Shown: positions 27,148-36,901, numbered from the stretch's first letter. The stretch: DNA of 64,000 bases from Desulfoscipio geothermicus (GCA_016841205.1 JAENZP010000003.1:186001-250000); one strand, 5' to 3'. A program made the numbers and translations. Notes: generated by a model from the sequence alone, not told the origin.

Positions 27148-27930
27148 CTATTCAAAGTTTTGAATTCTCCTTATAGCCACAGCCTGACCTGTTTCCCGCT
27201 GAACATCAATTATAACAGCGTTAAACTGGTACAAACCGGTAGCAGCCTCAAATTTTTGAGGCATTTGGGTTAAAAATTTATTTAAAACAGGCTCTTTTTT
27301 TACTCCGATCACTGAATCACGCGGACCAGTCATGCCTATATCGGTAATAAATGCAGTTCCCCCTTCCAGGATACGCTCATCCGCAGTCTGCACATGGGTA
27401 TGCGTACCACAGATAGCGGATAACCTACCGTCCAAGTAAAAAGCCATCGCTGCTTTTTCTGACGTTGCCTCAGCATGAAAGTCCATTATTATGATTGAAG
27501 TTTTTTCTCTTATAAGAGGTATAACTTGATCAGCACACCTAAAAGGACAGTCCAGTTCCGGCATAAATATCCTACCGGACATATTAATTACACCGGCCGT
27601 ATCATTATTTTTTGTTTTAAATAAACCAAAACCCGTTCCAGGAGTTCCTGGCGGATAATTATACGGCCTAACTATTCTATTCTCCTTGTCCAGGTAATTA
27701 ATAATTTCTTTTTTGTTCCATACATGATTACCCATAGTAATTACATCAACACCGGCCTCAAAAATTTCCAAGGCGTTTTCCCTGGTAATTCCGTTTCCCC
27801 CGGCGGCATTTTCACCATTAGCTAAAACAAGGTCAATTTTTTGTTCCCGTAACAATTCAGGTACATTATCCTTAAGAGCCCGGCGTCCTGAACGCCCAAA
27901 CACATCACCTATCATCATTATACGTATCAA
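27148..27930 (-). CDS. ymdB: YmdB-family metallophosphoesterase (TIGR00282)
   Basis: 260 residues from a TTG at 27930 (AGGTGG site eight bases before); a GTG at 27942 is the longer option. Metal ligands lie in MMIGDVFGRSG, NGENAAGGNG, MGNHVWNKKE, DFHAEATSEK and GTHTHVQTAD. YmdB is a phosphodiesterase that acts on 2',3'-cyclic nucleotides and affects biofilm and motility fate. It follows rny with one unknown gene between, the conserved Firmicute rny-ymdB-spoVS order. Confidence 0.92.
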   Translation of the reverse strand: MIRIMMIGDVFGRSGRRALKDNVPELLREQKIDLVLANGENAAGGNGITRENALEIFEAGVDVITMGNHVWNKKEIINYLDKENRIVRPYNYPPGTPGTGFGLFKTKNNDTAGVINMSGRIFMPELDCPFRCADQVIPLIREKTSIIIMDFHAEATSEKAAMAFYLDGRLSAICGTHTHVQTADERILEGGTAFITDIGMTGPRDSVIGVKKEPVLNKFLTQMPQKFEAATGLYQFNAVIIDVQRETGQAVAIRRIQNFE

Positions 27931-27942
27931 AGCAATAACCAC

Positions 27943-28461
27943 CTATTTATTAAAAACCAGAACCTTACCTTCTTCACGAAAGGCATATAAACGTTTATCT
28001 TCCACTGAGCCCCTAACACTTTCCAACATATGCTCAATAATTTCTTCCTGAACAATTAAATCTTCCTCAATTATAGCTTCATTTAAGTCAGAAACCAAAT
28101 TTCCACCCATAAACTGATTAAAAACCGCCACCACCAAAGCAATTTCTTCCTGAACCAGTGTACCAACATCTCTTTTAATCTCTATCAATGTTAAATCATC
28201 ATAAACCTGGTGTACAATTTCAATTAACGCTGCATCTTTCTTTTCCAGATAATTATATGTTTGAATAGAGTTTACAAGTAACATTTTAAACTCTTCATAT
28301 TCATGTTCATTCAAAACCCGGGAACAAATAAAGTTGAACCTTAATATTTGCTCCCACGGGTCAAAATTTATGGAAGCTACTTGGGGATAACGAACAAGTA
28401 TGGAAATCAATAAACCCACACAATCTGTAACGTCATCACCTTCTTTATAATGGGTATGCAA
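27943..28461 (-). CDS. Unknown conserved protein between rny and ymdB
   Basis: 172 residues, acidic, mainly helical, no membrane segment or known motif. Its C-terminal EIIEHMLESVRGSVEDKRLYAFREEGKVLVF follows a long helical middle. Strong ribosome site GGAAGGAAGGTGA ten bases before the ATG. It ends 12 bp before the ymdB start, so the two are probably cotranslated. I do not recognise the family; the position suggests an RNA-turnover or developmental link, unproven. Confidence 0.6.
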   Translation of the reverse strand: MHTHYKEGDDVTDCVGLLISILVRYPQVASINFDPWEQILRFNFICSRVLNEHEYEEFKMLLVNSIQTYNYLEKKDAALIEIVHQVYDDLTLIEIKRDVGTLVQEEIALVVAVFNQFMGGNLVSDLNEAIIEEDLIVQEEIIEHMLESVRGSVEDKRLYAFREEGKVLVFNK

Positions 28462-28572
28462 AAATATTCACCTTCCTTCCATTATCCCAAACGTTATAAA
28501 GATTTCGTTGTTATTTGTATTTTTCCTGCCTTCCTTTTGGCTAAATGGGAATCAATATATTCCATATTAAAA

Positions 28573-28655
28573 AACGATCTCTTTTCTTCAATATTCTTCA
28601 CCGACCTTTTTAAGGCGGATATCGAAGAATATTGTGTCACGTTAAAGAGATCGTT
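28573..28655 (-). terminator. Large composite terminator after rny
   Basis: Three coaxial inverted repeats: AACGATCTCTTT (28573-28584) with 28644-28655; CAATATTCTTC (28589-28599) with 28624-28634; and an apical CCG-CCTT/AAGG-CGG (28601-28618). On the minus strand TTTTTTAAT follows. At 83 nt it is much longer than a usual terminator. Confidence 0.75.
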
Positions 28656-28663
28656 AATTTTTC

Positions 28664-30214
28664 TTACTTTGCGTAACCTACAACTCTCGTTTCCCGGATA
28701 ATCATTACTTTTATTTGACCAGGGTAATCCAGTTCACTTTCTATTTTTTTAGCAATTTCCCTGACCAACTTTACGGCACCCAAATCGTCAACCTTCTCGG
28801 GTTTTACCATAATCCTAATTTCACGTCCGGCCTGAATAGCATATGATTTTTCCACCCCATCAAAGGTGCTGGCAATCTCCTCCAGTTTTTGTAACCGCTT
28901 AATATAATTCTCAAGCGTTTCACGCCTGGCTCCCGGGCGGGCTGCTGAAATGGCATCTGCAGCCTGCACCAAACCCGCCACGATTGTTTTGGGCTCCTCA
29001 TCACCGTGGTGCGCAGCAATAGCATGAATAACCTCTTTGTTTTCCCGGTATTTTTGCGCCAATTCGACACCAATAGTTACATGAGGTCCTTCAACTTCAT
29101 GGTCTACTGCCTTACCTATGTCGTGCAAAAGGCCAGCCCTTTTAGCCAGCTGCACATCCACACCCAGTTCGGCTGCCATTAACCCCGCTAGATGGGCAAC
29201 TTCAACGGAATGCTTTAATACATTTTGTCCATAACTGGTACGAAACTTTAGCCGGCCAAGCAAGTTAATCAATTCAGGGTGCAAACCATTAATACCGGTA
29301 TCAAATACGGCTTGTTCACCAGCCTCTCGTATTTGTTGTTCAACTTCCTTGCGGGCCTTTTCTACCATTTCCTCAATGCGGGCCGGGTGAATACGTCCGT
29401 CCACAATTAGCTTTTCCAGGGACATACGTGCCACTTCACGGCGTATTGGATCAAAACCCGATAAAATAACCGCCTCTGGGGTATCATCAATAATCAGGTC
29501 AATACCGGTGGCTGTTTCAAAAGCTCTTATATTTCGGCCTTCCCGGCCGATAATCCGGCCTTTCATCTCATCATTAGGTAAAGGGATCACCGCCACCGTT
29601 GTCTCGGCGACATGATCGGCAGCACAGCGCTGAATAGCCGAGGTGATAATCTCCTTGGCTCGTTTCTCCCCTTCCTCTTTGGCCTTATTCTCAATCTCCT
29701 TGATTAATATGGCTGCTTCATGCTGAATTTCCTTTTCTATGTCGGAAAGCAATATCTGCCGGGCATCATCAGAAGTAAGACCGGATATTCTCTCCAACTC
29801 TTCAACCTGGCGGCTGTAAATAGCTGATAGATCTGCTTTCAGCGCTTCAGCCTCCATGTCTTTTTTGATCAATGCTTCCTCTTTTTTTTCTATACCTTCC
29901 ACTTTGCGATCAAGTGTTTCTTCCTTTTGAACCAGCCTGCGTTCCTGCCTTTGCAACTCGGAACGACGTTCTTTATTTTCCCGCTCCATCTCGTTGCGTT
30001 GCTTTAATATTTCTTCCTTAGCCTCTAAAATAGCTTCCCGTTTTTTGCCCTCAGCTTCTTTTTGAGCCTCTTCCAAAATTCTCATAGCCTGCGTTTCGGC
30101 GGATGCGATTTTGGATTCGGCAATTAATTTTCTTACTAAAAATCCTGCACCAAAAGCAACAAATACAGCAATAATTACAACAGTGATAAATACTGTAAGG
30201 CTTGCTTGCAACAT
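28664..30214 (-). CDS. rny: Ribonuclease Y
   Basis: 516 residues from the ATG at 30214 behind AGGAGGTGAA. Short N-terminal membrane anchor (about 5-25), then a long charged coiled coil (30-190), a KH domain ([15 protein letters not shown]) and an HD domain ([10 protein letters not shown]) for endonuclease metal binding. It starts decay of most mRNAs at the membrane. A RicA-like partner is encoded at 341-718. The unit ends in an unusually large hairpin. Confidence 0.97.
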   Translation of the reverse strand: MLQASLTVFITVVIIAVFVAFGAGFLVRKLIAESKIASAETQAMRILEEAQKEAEGKKREAILEAKEEILKQRNEMERENKERRSELQRQERRLVQKEETLDRKVEGIEKKEEALIKKDMEAEALKADLSAIYSRQVEELERISGLTSDDARQILLSDIEKEIQHEAAILIKEIENKAKEEGEKRAKEIITSAIQRCAADHVAETTVAVIPLPNDEMKGRIIGREGRNIRAFETATGIDLIIDDTPEAVILSGFDPIRREVARMSLEKLIVDGRIHPARIEEMVEKARKEVEQQIREAGEQAVFDTGINGLHPELINLLGRLKFRTSYGQNVLKHSVEVAHLAGLMAAELGVDVQLAKRAGLLHDIGKAVDHEVEGPHVTIGVELAQKYRENKEVIHAIAAHHGDEEPKTIVAGLVQAADAISAARPGARRETLENYIKRLQKLEEIASTFDGVEKSYAIQAGREIRIMVKPEKVDDLGAVKLVREIAKKIESELDYPGQIKVMIIRETRVVGYAK

Positions 30215-30260
30215 TTCACCTCCTAGTAAAAATAATGTATAGTAATTTGGCTCAGTTAAC

Positions 30261-30286
30261 AAAAAAAACACCGAGCGATACTCGGT
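30261..30286 (-). terminator. Terminator of the recA-recX unit
   Basis: Stem ACCGAG/CTCGGT (30270-30275, 30281-30286), 5-nt loop, eight A upstream giving a T run on the minus strand. A second 8-bp inverted repeat TTTTAACC/GGTTAAAA (30306-30313, 30331-30338) precedes it. Confidence 0.8.
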
Positions 30287-30509
30287 AAGAAAAAGAATCG
30301 GACTATTTTAACCACAGTTGTCCCAGAAGCGGTTAAAAATACATATTTACCGCCACTGCGCATAAATATAACAAAGCAGCAACTAATAAAATAAATTTCC
30401 CTTGCCTGCTCCATATATTATTTTATGGTAATATATATGAACCCGATAACCGGTTAATTCCAATTCTACTTTCTCCCAGATCTCATTGTACTTTTTTTAA
30501 ATCAACGTG

Positions 30510-30995
30510 TCAAGATATATCCAGCCGACCATTATCCACCATTATATTACATACTTTTAACACCACATCGTGAGAGAAACCACGCCGCCCCAGGTAACTG
30601 ACCAGCCTGCGCCAGGTTAGTTTAGTACAGCGCTCCGCTCTTTTTCTGGCCAGCGCCAGGGCCTTTTGCAATTCATCGCTAGTGGCATAATCATGCAATG
30701 ATTCTTCAATAATATCACTATCAACACCCTTGTGCCGTAATTCGGACCGCAAGTACTCCCTGCCCACCGGCTTTACAGAAAGCCTCCACCTAACCCAGTC
30801 ACTGGCAAAAAGTTTATCATTTAATAAGCCGGTTCTATGCAAAACTGAAATTGTTTCTTCAATGACGGCAGTGTCAAATCCTGCTTGTTTTAAACGGCAC
30901 TTCAACTCGTATTCCGTTCTGGGTCGGTAAGTTAATAACCTTAAGCACTTATCCTTAGCCACTTGAACATCTTTTGCATATGACAAGTTAATCAA
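30510..30995 (-). CDS. recX: Regulatory protein RecX
   Basis: 161 residues. RecX fold of three-helix repeats: [24 protein letters not shown], then [20 protein letters not shown] and [13 protein letters not shown]. It binds RecA filaments and limits recombinase activity. Overlaps the recA stop by 4 bp, so expression is coupled to recA. Start TTG at 30995 is close to an AAGGTGG; a second TTG three codons on is possible. Confidence 0.92.
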   Translation of the reverse strand: MINLSYAKDVQVAKDKCLRLLTYRPRTEYELKCRLKQAGFDTAVIEETISVLHRTGLLNDKLFASDWVRWRLSVKPVGREYLRSELRHKGVDSDIIEESLHDYATSDELQKALALARKRAERCTKLTWRRLVSYLGRRGFSHDVVLKVCNIMVDNGRLDIS

Positions 30996-32032
30996 TCCAC
31001 CTTGGCAGTTTCATCATCAACAGCTTGGATTTGTTTACTCATAACAGTCAACCCCATCTTTTGGCGCACCATCATATCCAACCCTTCCGCCAAATCCAAA
31101 CGTTCCCTTAGCAGTTCCTTGACATTTTCCCGGCCTTGACCCAACCGCTCATCTTTATAGGAATACCAGGCCCCGCTTTTATTAACTATTCCTATATCTA
31201 CCGCCACGTCCAGTATACAACCCTCCCGGGAGATACCGGTACCGTACATAATATCAAACTCAGCCTGTTTAAATGGTGGTGCTACCTTATTTTTGACTAC
31301 CTTCACTTTGGTTCGGTTGCCTATTACATCGTTCCCTTGCTTTAATGTATCAATTTTACGAACGTCTAGGCGCACAGAGGCGTAGAACTTTAGCGCCCGT
31401 CCACCGGGCGTTGTTTCAGGGTTGCCAAACATTACTCCCACTTTTTCCCTTAACTGGTTAATAAAAATAGCGGTACAGCGAGATTTGCTAATTGCACCAG
31501 TCAGTTTACGCAACGCCTGGGACATTAATCGTGCCTGCAGTCCAACATGGGTATCGCCCATCTCACCCTCAATTTCCGCCCGGGGTACCAACGCTGCTAC
31601 GCTATCAATAACCACCAAATCCATAGCACCACTGCGCACTAGTTGTTCCGCAATTTCCAAGGCCTGTTCCCCGGTGTCGGGCTGGGATACATAAAGATTT
31701 TCAATATCTACGCCTATTCTACTAGCGTAACTGGCATCCAGGGCATGCTCAGCATCAATAAAAGCTGCCAACCCACCAGCCTTTTGCGCCTGAGCAATAA
31801 TATGCAGGGCCACCGTAGTTTTACCCGACGACTCGGGGCCAAATATTTCAACCACTCTACCCCTGGGTACCCCGCCTACCCCTAGGGCTACATCCAGAGA
31901 TATCGAGCCCGTAGGAATAACCTCAACATTTAACCCCGCTGTACTCTCGCCCAATTTCATAATAGAGCCCTTGCCAAATTGCTTTTCAATATTTTGAAGT
32001 GCATTCTCCAACGCCTTTAGCTTATCAGTCAA
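30992..32032 (-). CDS. recA: Recombinase RecA
   Basis: 346 residues. Walker [13 protein letters not shown] motif region [20 protein letters not shown], and loop L2 near [22 protein letters not shown]. It catalyses strand exchange and triggers LexA self-cleavage. TTG start behind AGGAGGGG. A near-consensus LexA box (32047-32058) lies about 15 bp upstream of the start, inside the cinA-recA gap, in keeping with SOS control. Full length. Confidence 0.98.
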   Translation of the reverse strand: MTDKLKALENALQNIEKQFGKGSIMKLGESTAGLNVEVIPTGSISLDVALGVGGVPRGRVVEIFGPESSGKTTVALHIIAQAQKAGGLAAFIDAEHALDASYASRIGVDIENLYVSQPDTGEQALEIAEQLVRSGAMDLVVIDSVAALVPRAEIEGEMGDTHVGLQARLMSQALRKLTGAISKSRCTAIFINQLREKVGVMFGNPETTPGGRALKFYASVRLDVRKIDTLKQGNDVIGNRTKVKVVKNKVAPPFKQAEFDIMYGTGISREGCILDVAVDIGIVNKSGAWYSYKDERLGQGRENVKELLRERLDLAEGLDMMVRQKMGLTVMSKQIQAVDDETAKVD

Positions 32033-32046
32033 GCCAACCCCTCCTA

Positions 32047-32058
32047 AAACATATGTTC
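32047..32058 (-). promoter_or_regulatory. recA: Probable LexA (SOS) box before recA
   Basis: On the minus strand GAACATATGTTT, one mismatch from the Firmicute box GAACATATGTTC. It is placed just upstream of the recA ribosome site. Confidence 0.55.
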
Positions 32059-32087
32059 AATGTTGGTGCCACGCAATCCCAATTTAG

Positions 32088-32606
32088 TTAGCCCATATCC
32101 AGCAAATATTGCCGAAGCATATCAAGTGCTGCACTGGTTGCGCTGGAACGCACCTCTCCCCGCTGCCCCGGGAAAATATATCTTTGGCAATTAGTTTTGG
32201 TTTCTCCGGCTACAGCAATATATACCAAACCAGTAGGTTTTTCCTCCGTACCACCGCCGGGTCCGGCAATGCCTGTTATTCCAACACCCAAGTAAGTACC
32301 GGTGATATTTTTTATGCCTTCGGCCATCAACCTGGCAGTTTGCTCGCTTACTGCTCCATATTGGTCAATTATGGCCCGGGGGATGCCTAGCAAGTTGATT
32401 TTTAAATCGTTACTATAGGACACTATCCCACCGGCTAAATAACGAGAACTTCCGGGAACATCAGATAAATACTTCATAACTTGGCCACCGGTGCATGATT
32501 CAGCCAAGGACACCGTCATACCTCGGTCAACCAGCATAACCCCGACAGTTTCATTCAATGACTCTTCTTCCCTATGCAATTTATGGCCACCTCGCTTAAT
32601 GTGCAT
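32088..32606 (-). CDS. cinA: CinA C-terminal family protein (nicotinamide-nucleotide amidase type), no N-domain
   Basis: 172 residues from the ATG at 32606 (GGTGG site); a TTG at 32621 behind AAGGA is possible. It has the PncC/CinA-C motifs: SLAESCTGGQVMKYLSDVPGSSRYLAGGIVSYS, KINLLGIP, GAVSEQTARLMAEG, GITGIAGPGGGTEEKPTGLVYIA. This domain deamidates NMN. The N-terminal MoCF-like domain that most Firmicute CinA proteins carry is absent and no remnant is visible upstream. Position next to recA is the usual one for cinA. Confidence 0.88.
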   Translation of the reverse strand: MHIKRGGHKLHREEESLNETVGVMLVDRGMTVSLAESCTGGQVMKYLSDVPGSSRYLAGGIVSYSNDLKINLLGIPRAIIDQYGAVSEQTARLMAEGIKNITGTYLGVGITGIAGPGGGTEEKPTGLVYIAVAGETKTNCQRYIFPGQRGEVRSSATSAALDMLRQYLLDMG

Positions 32607-32710
32607 ATTCGTGCCACCCAAAGGTAATTCCTTCTATAACTCTAAAAAACATATTGTAATGACCATCAATCAATATAACCTGTATGAACATTACAGAACT
32701 TGATAAAGTT

Positions 32711-32759
32711 CAACATATGCTCATCTCTTTAGTGTACAAAAAAAGTGCAGTATATTATA
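32711..32759 (-). promoter_or_regulatory. Probable promoter of cinA-recA-recX with a degenerate LexA-like box
   Basis: Extended -10 TGCTATAAT (hexamer 32754-32759) on the minus strand lies about 145 bp before cinA. Just downstream, GAGCATATGTTG (32711-32722) keeps the CATATG core of the SOS box with two mismatches. No good -35 is seen. Confidence 0.4.
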
Positions 32760-32827
32760 GCACCGTTGTAGACAACATCGGCGAACCATAATATGCTACA
32801 CTAGTCATAGCTAAACTTCTTTAGTTA

Positions 32828-34303
32828 CTAAAACCCTTTCATCATCATTCTAAATTGCTCACCTGAGATCTTCTCCTCAGCCAGCAACATGTGTACAATT
32901 TGTTTAATGGCCCCATGCATACGGGTCAGAAATTCTTTAACCTTCTTTTCCTGCTCCCTGATTATGCCGGTAACAACCCGGTAACGCAGATCCGGAGGTA
33001 GAATTTCCAGGTCTACTACACCCAGCTCGGACATACCGGAACGTATTATCTGCGCAGCTGTTTTTAGAGCCTGCTCAAAATCATTGGCAGCCCCAGTACT
33101 ACGATTACCAAGCACCATTTCTTCAGCCAACGACCCAGCCAGCAGCACCCGGATTTGGCTTTCTAAATAATCTCGCGTATGCAGGTAAGTATCGTCCTCA
33201 GGTATCTGCCTCATGTACCCCAACGCCTGACCGCGCGGTGTAATAGTAAGGGTAGATACAGAACCCGGCCGGTTTTTTTCACTGATCAGGGCATGTCCAA
33301 TTTCGTGAACAGCTACCCGCTCCAATTCGTGTATGGATGGACGCCGGTCCAGTTTCTCACCCATCATAACCTTGTCAATAGCCTCATGCAGGTGTCGGTG
33401 CTCAATTTTCAGACAACCTTCCCGCATAGCCAAAATAGCGCCTTCATTAGCCAGGCTTTCCAGGTGTGCCCCGCTAAAACTAAATGTTTGTCTAGCAATT
33501 TCTTCTAAATCAATGTCTTCCGCCAGAGGTTTATTACGACAGTGCAGTTTTAATATCTCCAGCCGTCCCTGTTTATCTGGTAAATCCACTTTAACGTGAC
33601 GATCAAAACGTCCCGGGCGTAACAGAGCCGGGTCCAGCATATCCACCCGGTTGGTGGCGGCCACAACTAGAACACGTACCTTATCGTTAACTTTTAGGCC
33701 ATCCATCTCCACCAGCAGTTGGTTAAGCGTTTGGTCATATTCGTGATGACTAGTGTTCTGACCCCTTTTACCACCTAAGATATCTATTTCATCAATAAAA
33801 ATCAAAGCACTGTCCTTTTTTTGTTTTTGGCCTGTATCCCGGGCAGTTTGGAAGAGCTGGCGCACCCGCTGGGCACCAACACCAGCGTACATTTCGATGA
33901 ATTCTGAACCGCTACAGGCAATAAACACCGAGTCGGTATATCCCGCAGCGGCTTTGGCTAATAATGTTTTTCCGGTACCAGGCGGGCCTGTGAGTAATAT
34001 ACCTTTAATAGGCCTGATGCCCAGTTTAATAATTTGCTCTTGATTTTTTATAAAATCCAGTGCCTCTTTTAACTCATTGATAGCAGAGTTTTGCCCGCCA
34101 ATATCATCAAAACCTATTTCCGAGCGGTGGGCTAGCGGCGCAGAGTTAAATACTCTGGTAGTAAGACCGCGGGACCGGAGAATATAAAACAGCGCACCGG
34201 CAGCCACTACCATGAAAATCACTGGGGTAACATCACGACCGGAAATACCCAGAAAAATGATCATAGCCAGGCCAATCCCTAAACTCACATCTTTAAGCAC
34301 CAC
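32828..34303 (-). CDS. Compact FtsH-like AAA+ zinc metalloprotease
   Basis: 491 residues. Two closely spaced N-terminal membrane helices (about 7-25 and 28-45), AAA+ domain with Walker A GPPGTGKTLLAKAAAG, Walker B LIFIDEIDILGG and SRH ATNRVDMLDPALLRPGRFDRH, then M41 peptidase with HEIGH and the third ligand Asp in STGAANDFEQA. So all catalytic residues are present. It lacks the roughly 70-residue extracytoplasmic domain of normal FtsH. The preceding gene, overlapping by 11 bp, encodes an anchored external domain that may replace it. Probably a second FtsH besides a housekeeping one elsewhere. Confidence 0.85.
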   Translation of the reverse strand: MVLKDVSLGIGLAMIIFLGISGRDVTPVIFMVVAAGALFYILRSRGLTTRVFNSAPLAHRSEIGFDDIGGQNSAINELKEALDFIKNQEQIIKLGIRPIKGILLTGPPGTGKTLLAKAAAGYTDSVFIACSGSEFIEMYAGVGAQRVRQLFQTARDTGQKQKKDSALIFIDEIDILGGKRGQNTSHHEYDQTLNQLLVEMDGLKVNDKVRVLVVAATNRVDMLDPALLRPGRFDRHVKVDLPDKQGRLEILKLHCRNKPLAEDIDLEEIARQTFSFSGAHLESLANEGAILAMREGCLKIEHRHLHEAIDKVMMGEKLDRRPSIHELERVAVHEIGHALISEKNRPGSVSTLTITPRGQALGYMRQIPEDDTYLHTRDYLESQIRVLLAGSLAEEMVLGNRSTGAANDFEQALKTAAQIIRSGMSELGVVDLEILPPDLRYRVVTGIIREQEKKVKEFLTRMHGAIKQIVHMLLAEEKISGEQFRMMMKGF

Positions 34304-34844
34304 TTGCCCCCCTTTCCGAGGCGTTTACGGGCAAAGCCCTTCTGGGTATTACAGCATACAGAAAATATGCGTCATCCTTCATCTGCCAATATATGTTGTC
34401 ATTATCGATATACACCTTTGACTCCACACCGTTGGCGCGCGCATACTGGCTCATGGAATTAGACATATCCCTAAAATTGCCTTTGACCATAGCTTCATGA
34501 ATGGCAAACTGCCCCTCGTTATAAATATCATTTAGCCGGTCATTTCGATGGTCAGCCAGTTCAATAACAAAGGAGCGTTTGCCCATGATATCCTGAACCC
34601 GGTCATTTATTAGAGAATATGTTTGCCTTAAATCATCGGTTTCACGCAGGGTTACAACTATTGTGTATACACCGGCATCATCTTTAATTTGATAATCAGT
34701 TATCTGTTTATTATTTTCCATTTCCTTTTTTAACGGCTGCTGGAAATTTAAGCTGGTATATAACCACTGGGCACCTAAAAAAGCTGCCAGCGCAACCAGC
34801 ATTGATATAGCTACCACATGAACTTTAATGCCCTGCCAGCGCAT
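34293..34844 (-). CDS. Membrane-anchored protein coupled to the FtsH-like protease
   Basis: 183 residues from the ATG at 34844 behind AAGGGATGG. One N-terminal membrane helix (about 8-28), then a roughly 150-residue outside domain with mixed alpha/beta character (YTIVVTLRETDDLRQTYSLIND, MGKRSFVIELADHRND). The stop overlaps the start region of the protease gene by 11 bp, so translation is coupled. I do not recognise the family. Likely a partner or adaptor of the protease; inference from context only. Confidence 0.6.
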   Translation of the reverse strand: MRWQGIKVHVVAISMLVALAAFLGAQWLYTSLNFQQPLKKEMENNKQITDYQIKDDAGVYTIVVTLRETDDLRQTYSLINDRVQDIMGKRSFVIELADHRNDRLNDIYNEGQFAIHEAMVKGNFRDMSNSMSQYARANGVESKVYIDNDNIYWQMKDDAYFLYAVIPRRALPVNASERGASGA

Positions 34845-34982
34845 GTTACCATCCCTTTCCATACAAACAACCGCAGTTGCTGATTCTAACGCTGTTCTGA
34901 CATTAAACAATTATATCATAACCAGTAAGCCCTTTTAGCAGGTAATTGTCACCATCAGTTACTTAAATACGTAATGGCAAGA

Positions 34983-35017
34983 ATAAAAAACAACCTACCG
35001 CATTGCAGAAAGGTTGT
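34983..35017 (-). terminator. Terminator of rimO-pgsA
   Basis: Stem ACAACC/GGTTGT (34990-34995, 35012-35017) with a 16-nt loop, followed by TTTTTATTC on the minus strand. Confidence 0.7.
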
Positions 35018-35027
35018 GTTTCAATAA

Positions 35028-35573
35028 CTAGTTTTCCTTTGATCGCAATAAGAAACCGGCCTGCTGAAAATAATTCATGCCTGACCAAGTGGTAAAAATA
35101 ACCGCCAAGACCATAGCCATGTTGCCAAAAGGTATGTTAATTAAGCTAAATGGGTAATCCCTCAAGAACAAAGCCACAATGGCAACAATTTGGGTCACCG
35201 TTTTAATTTTGCCCAGCTTACTGGCGGCTAGGACCATCCCTTCGGCAGCCGCCAGGGAACGCAACCCAGTCACGGCAAATTCACGTCCTACAATCACCAC
35301 AGCCACCCAACCGGATAGTCTACCAAGCTCCACCAGAGCAATCAGCGCGGCTGATATTAGTAACTTATCAGCTAACGGGTCCAACAATTTACCCAGGCTG
35401 GTGATTTGTTTGTGCTTGCGAGCCATATAGCCGTCCAGTCCATCGGTGCAGGCGGCCAGCACAAATACGGTGGCTGCGATATAATCCCCCCACGGCAAGT
35501 GTAAAGCAAGCACTACCAAAAAGACCGGTACCATTAAAATTCTAAGTAATGTCAAGCGATTAGGCAAATTCAT
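35028..35573 (-). CDS. pgsA: CDP-diacylglycerol-glycerol-3-phosphate 3-phosphatidyltransferase
   Basis: 181 residues. The CDP-alcohol phosphatidyltransferase motif is intact: DGLDGYMARKHK...GKLLDPLADKLL (D-G-x2-AR-x8-G-x3-D-x3-D). About five membrane helices. It makes phosphatidylglycerophosphate, the committed step to phosphatidylglycerol. Overlaps the rimO stop by 4 bp. Order rodZ-rimO-pgsA-(cinA)-recA matches B. subtilis. Confidence 0.95.
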   Translation of the reverse strand: MNLPNRLTLLRILMVPVFLVVLALHLPWGDYIAATVFVLAACTDGLDGYMARKHKQITSLGKLLDPLADKLLISAALIALVELGRLSGWVAVVIVGREFAVTGLRSLAAAEGMVLAASKLGKIKTVTQIVAIVALFLRDYPFSLINIPFGNMAMVLAVIFTTWSGMNYFQQAGFLLRSKEN

Positions 35574-36901
35574 TTTGTTCGTACCCCAGACAAATCATAT
35601 TCCGTAGCATCCAGCACTTTGACCCGCAGGAAATCCCCTTCACGAGCCAATGCACGGGATGTAAAAAAAACCTTGCCGTCTATCTCCGGAGCATCAGCTT
35701 CTGTCCTGCCCCAGTACATTTTCACATCATCGTCCCAGCCCTCCACCAGCACAGTAAGCTCCCGGCCCACCTTTTTAAGGTTATGGGCCAACGAAATACG
35801 CTGTTGTAAAAACATAGCCCGACTTACTCTCTCTGCCACCAAATCATCACTAATGCGGCCAGGCAGTACCTCGGCCGGAGTGCCCTCTTCTGGTGAATAA
35901 CCAAAAACACCGGCCCGTTCAAACTTAATTTGTTCCATAAAATCAAGTAATTCAATAAATTCCTGCTCAGTTTCACCAGGAAAACCTACAATAAAGGTAG
36001 TCCGCAGCGTCACACCGGGAATTGTCTGGCGCAGCTTATCAACAAGCTTAATAATATCTTCCTTACTTCCCCGTCTGTTCATCACGCGCAACAGCCGGTT
36101 ATTGATATGCTGCAAGGGCAAATCCACATAACGACATATTTTGGGAGATGTTGCCAGTAATTCGATGAGTCCATCAGTTAAGGAATCGGGATAACAATAC
36201 ATCACCCTGATCCAACGGCATTCATCGATAGCTGAAACTTTTTGCAAAAGTTCGGCCAGAGCATACCGGCCATAAATATCCCGGCCATAGCGGGTGGTTT
36301 CCTGGGCTACAATAATTAGCTCTTTAACCCCTTCAGAACATAACCATTTCGCTTCACTTATAATATCGTCCATGGCACGGCTGCGGTAAGGTCCTCTAAT
36401 AGCGGGAATGGCACAATAGGAGCAGCAATTGTCACATCCTTCGGCAATTTTAAGATAAGCTGTATATTGGGGCGTGGTCAGCACCCTGGGCCCTGGCCCC
36501 TGCTGGATATAGCCGGGTGCGCCAATTGCCAGCGGCCTTTGGCCCGATTGTATTTTTTTCAACACCGCCACGACCTCCGACACCGCTCCAGTCCCCATAA
36601 TGCCATCAATTTCCGGCATTTCCTGTAACAATTCATTACCATAACGCTGGGACAGACAACCCGCCACCAGCAGAAATTGACACCGACCGATTGTCTTACA
36701 CCGGGCCGCTTCCAATATGGTCGCTATTGATTCTTCTTTAGCCGAGTCGATAAAACCACAGGTATTGATAATAATTATCTCTGCCTCATTAATATCGCCT
36801 GTTAAAGCATAGCCTGCCTGGCGCAAATGCCCTAGCATTGTTTCCGAATCTACCCTGTTTTTTGCACAACCCAAGCTGATAAACCCTATTGCAGTTGCCA
36901 T
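35570..36901 (-). CDS. rimO: Ribosomal protein S12 methylthiotransferase RimO
   Basis: 443 residues from the ATG at 36901 behind AAGGTG; a longer reading adds 28 unlike residues. Radical-SAM methylthiotransferase: SLGCAKNRVDSE, INTCGFIDSAKEES, then CDNCCSYCAIPAIRGPYRSR, with a C-terminal TRAM domain. It modifies Asp at position 88 of S12. GFIDSAKEES and the SLGCAKNRVD N-terminus separate it from MiaB (741-2066). Confidence 0.96.
   Translation of the reverse strand: MATAIGFISLGCAKNRVDSETMLGHLRQAGYALTGDINEAEIIIINTCGFIDSAKEESIATILEAARCKTIGRCQFLLVAGCLSQRYGNELLQEMPEIDGIMGTGAVSEVVAVLKKIQSGQRPLAIGAPGYIQQGPGPRVLTTPQYTAYLKIAEGCDNCCSYCAIPAIRGPYRSRAMDDIISEAKWLCSEGVKELIIVAQETTRYGRDIYGRYALAELLQKVSAIDECRWIRVMYCYPDSLTDGLIELLATSPKICRYVDLPLQHINNRLLRVMNRRGSKEDIIKLVDKLRQTIPGVTLRTTFIVGFPGETEQEFIELLDFMEQIKFERAGVFGYSPEEGTPAEVLPGRISDDLVAERVSRAMFLQQRISLAHNLKKVGRELTVLVEGWDDDVKMYWGRTEADAPEIDGKVFFTSRALAREGDFLRVKVLDATEYDLSGVRTK

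Noticed and set aside
28450-28701. Plus-strand ORF of 83 codons across the rny/ymdB gap
   Set aside because: It overlaps the coding ends of genes on both sides and runs through the composite terminator; no ribosome site and an odd composition.
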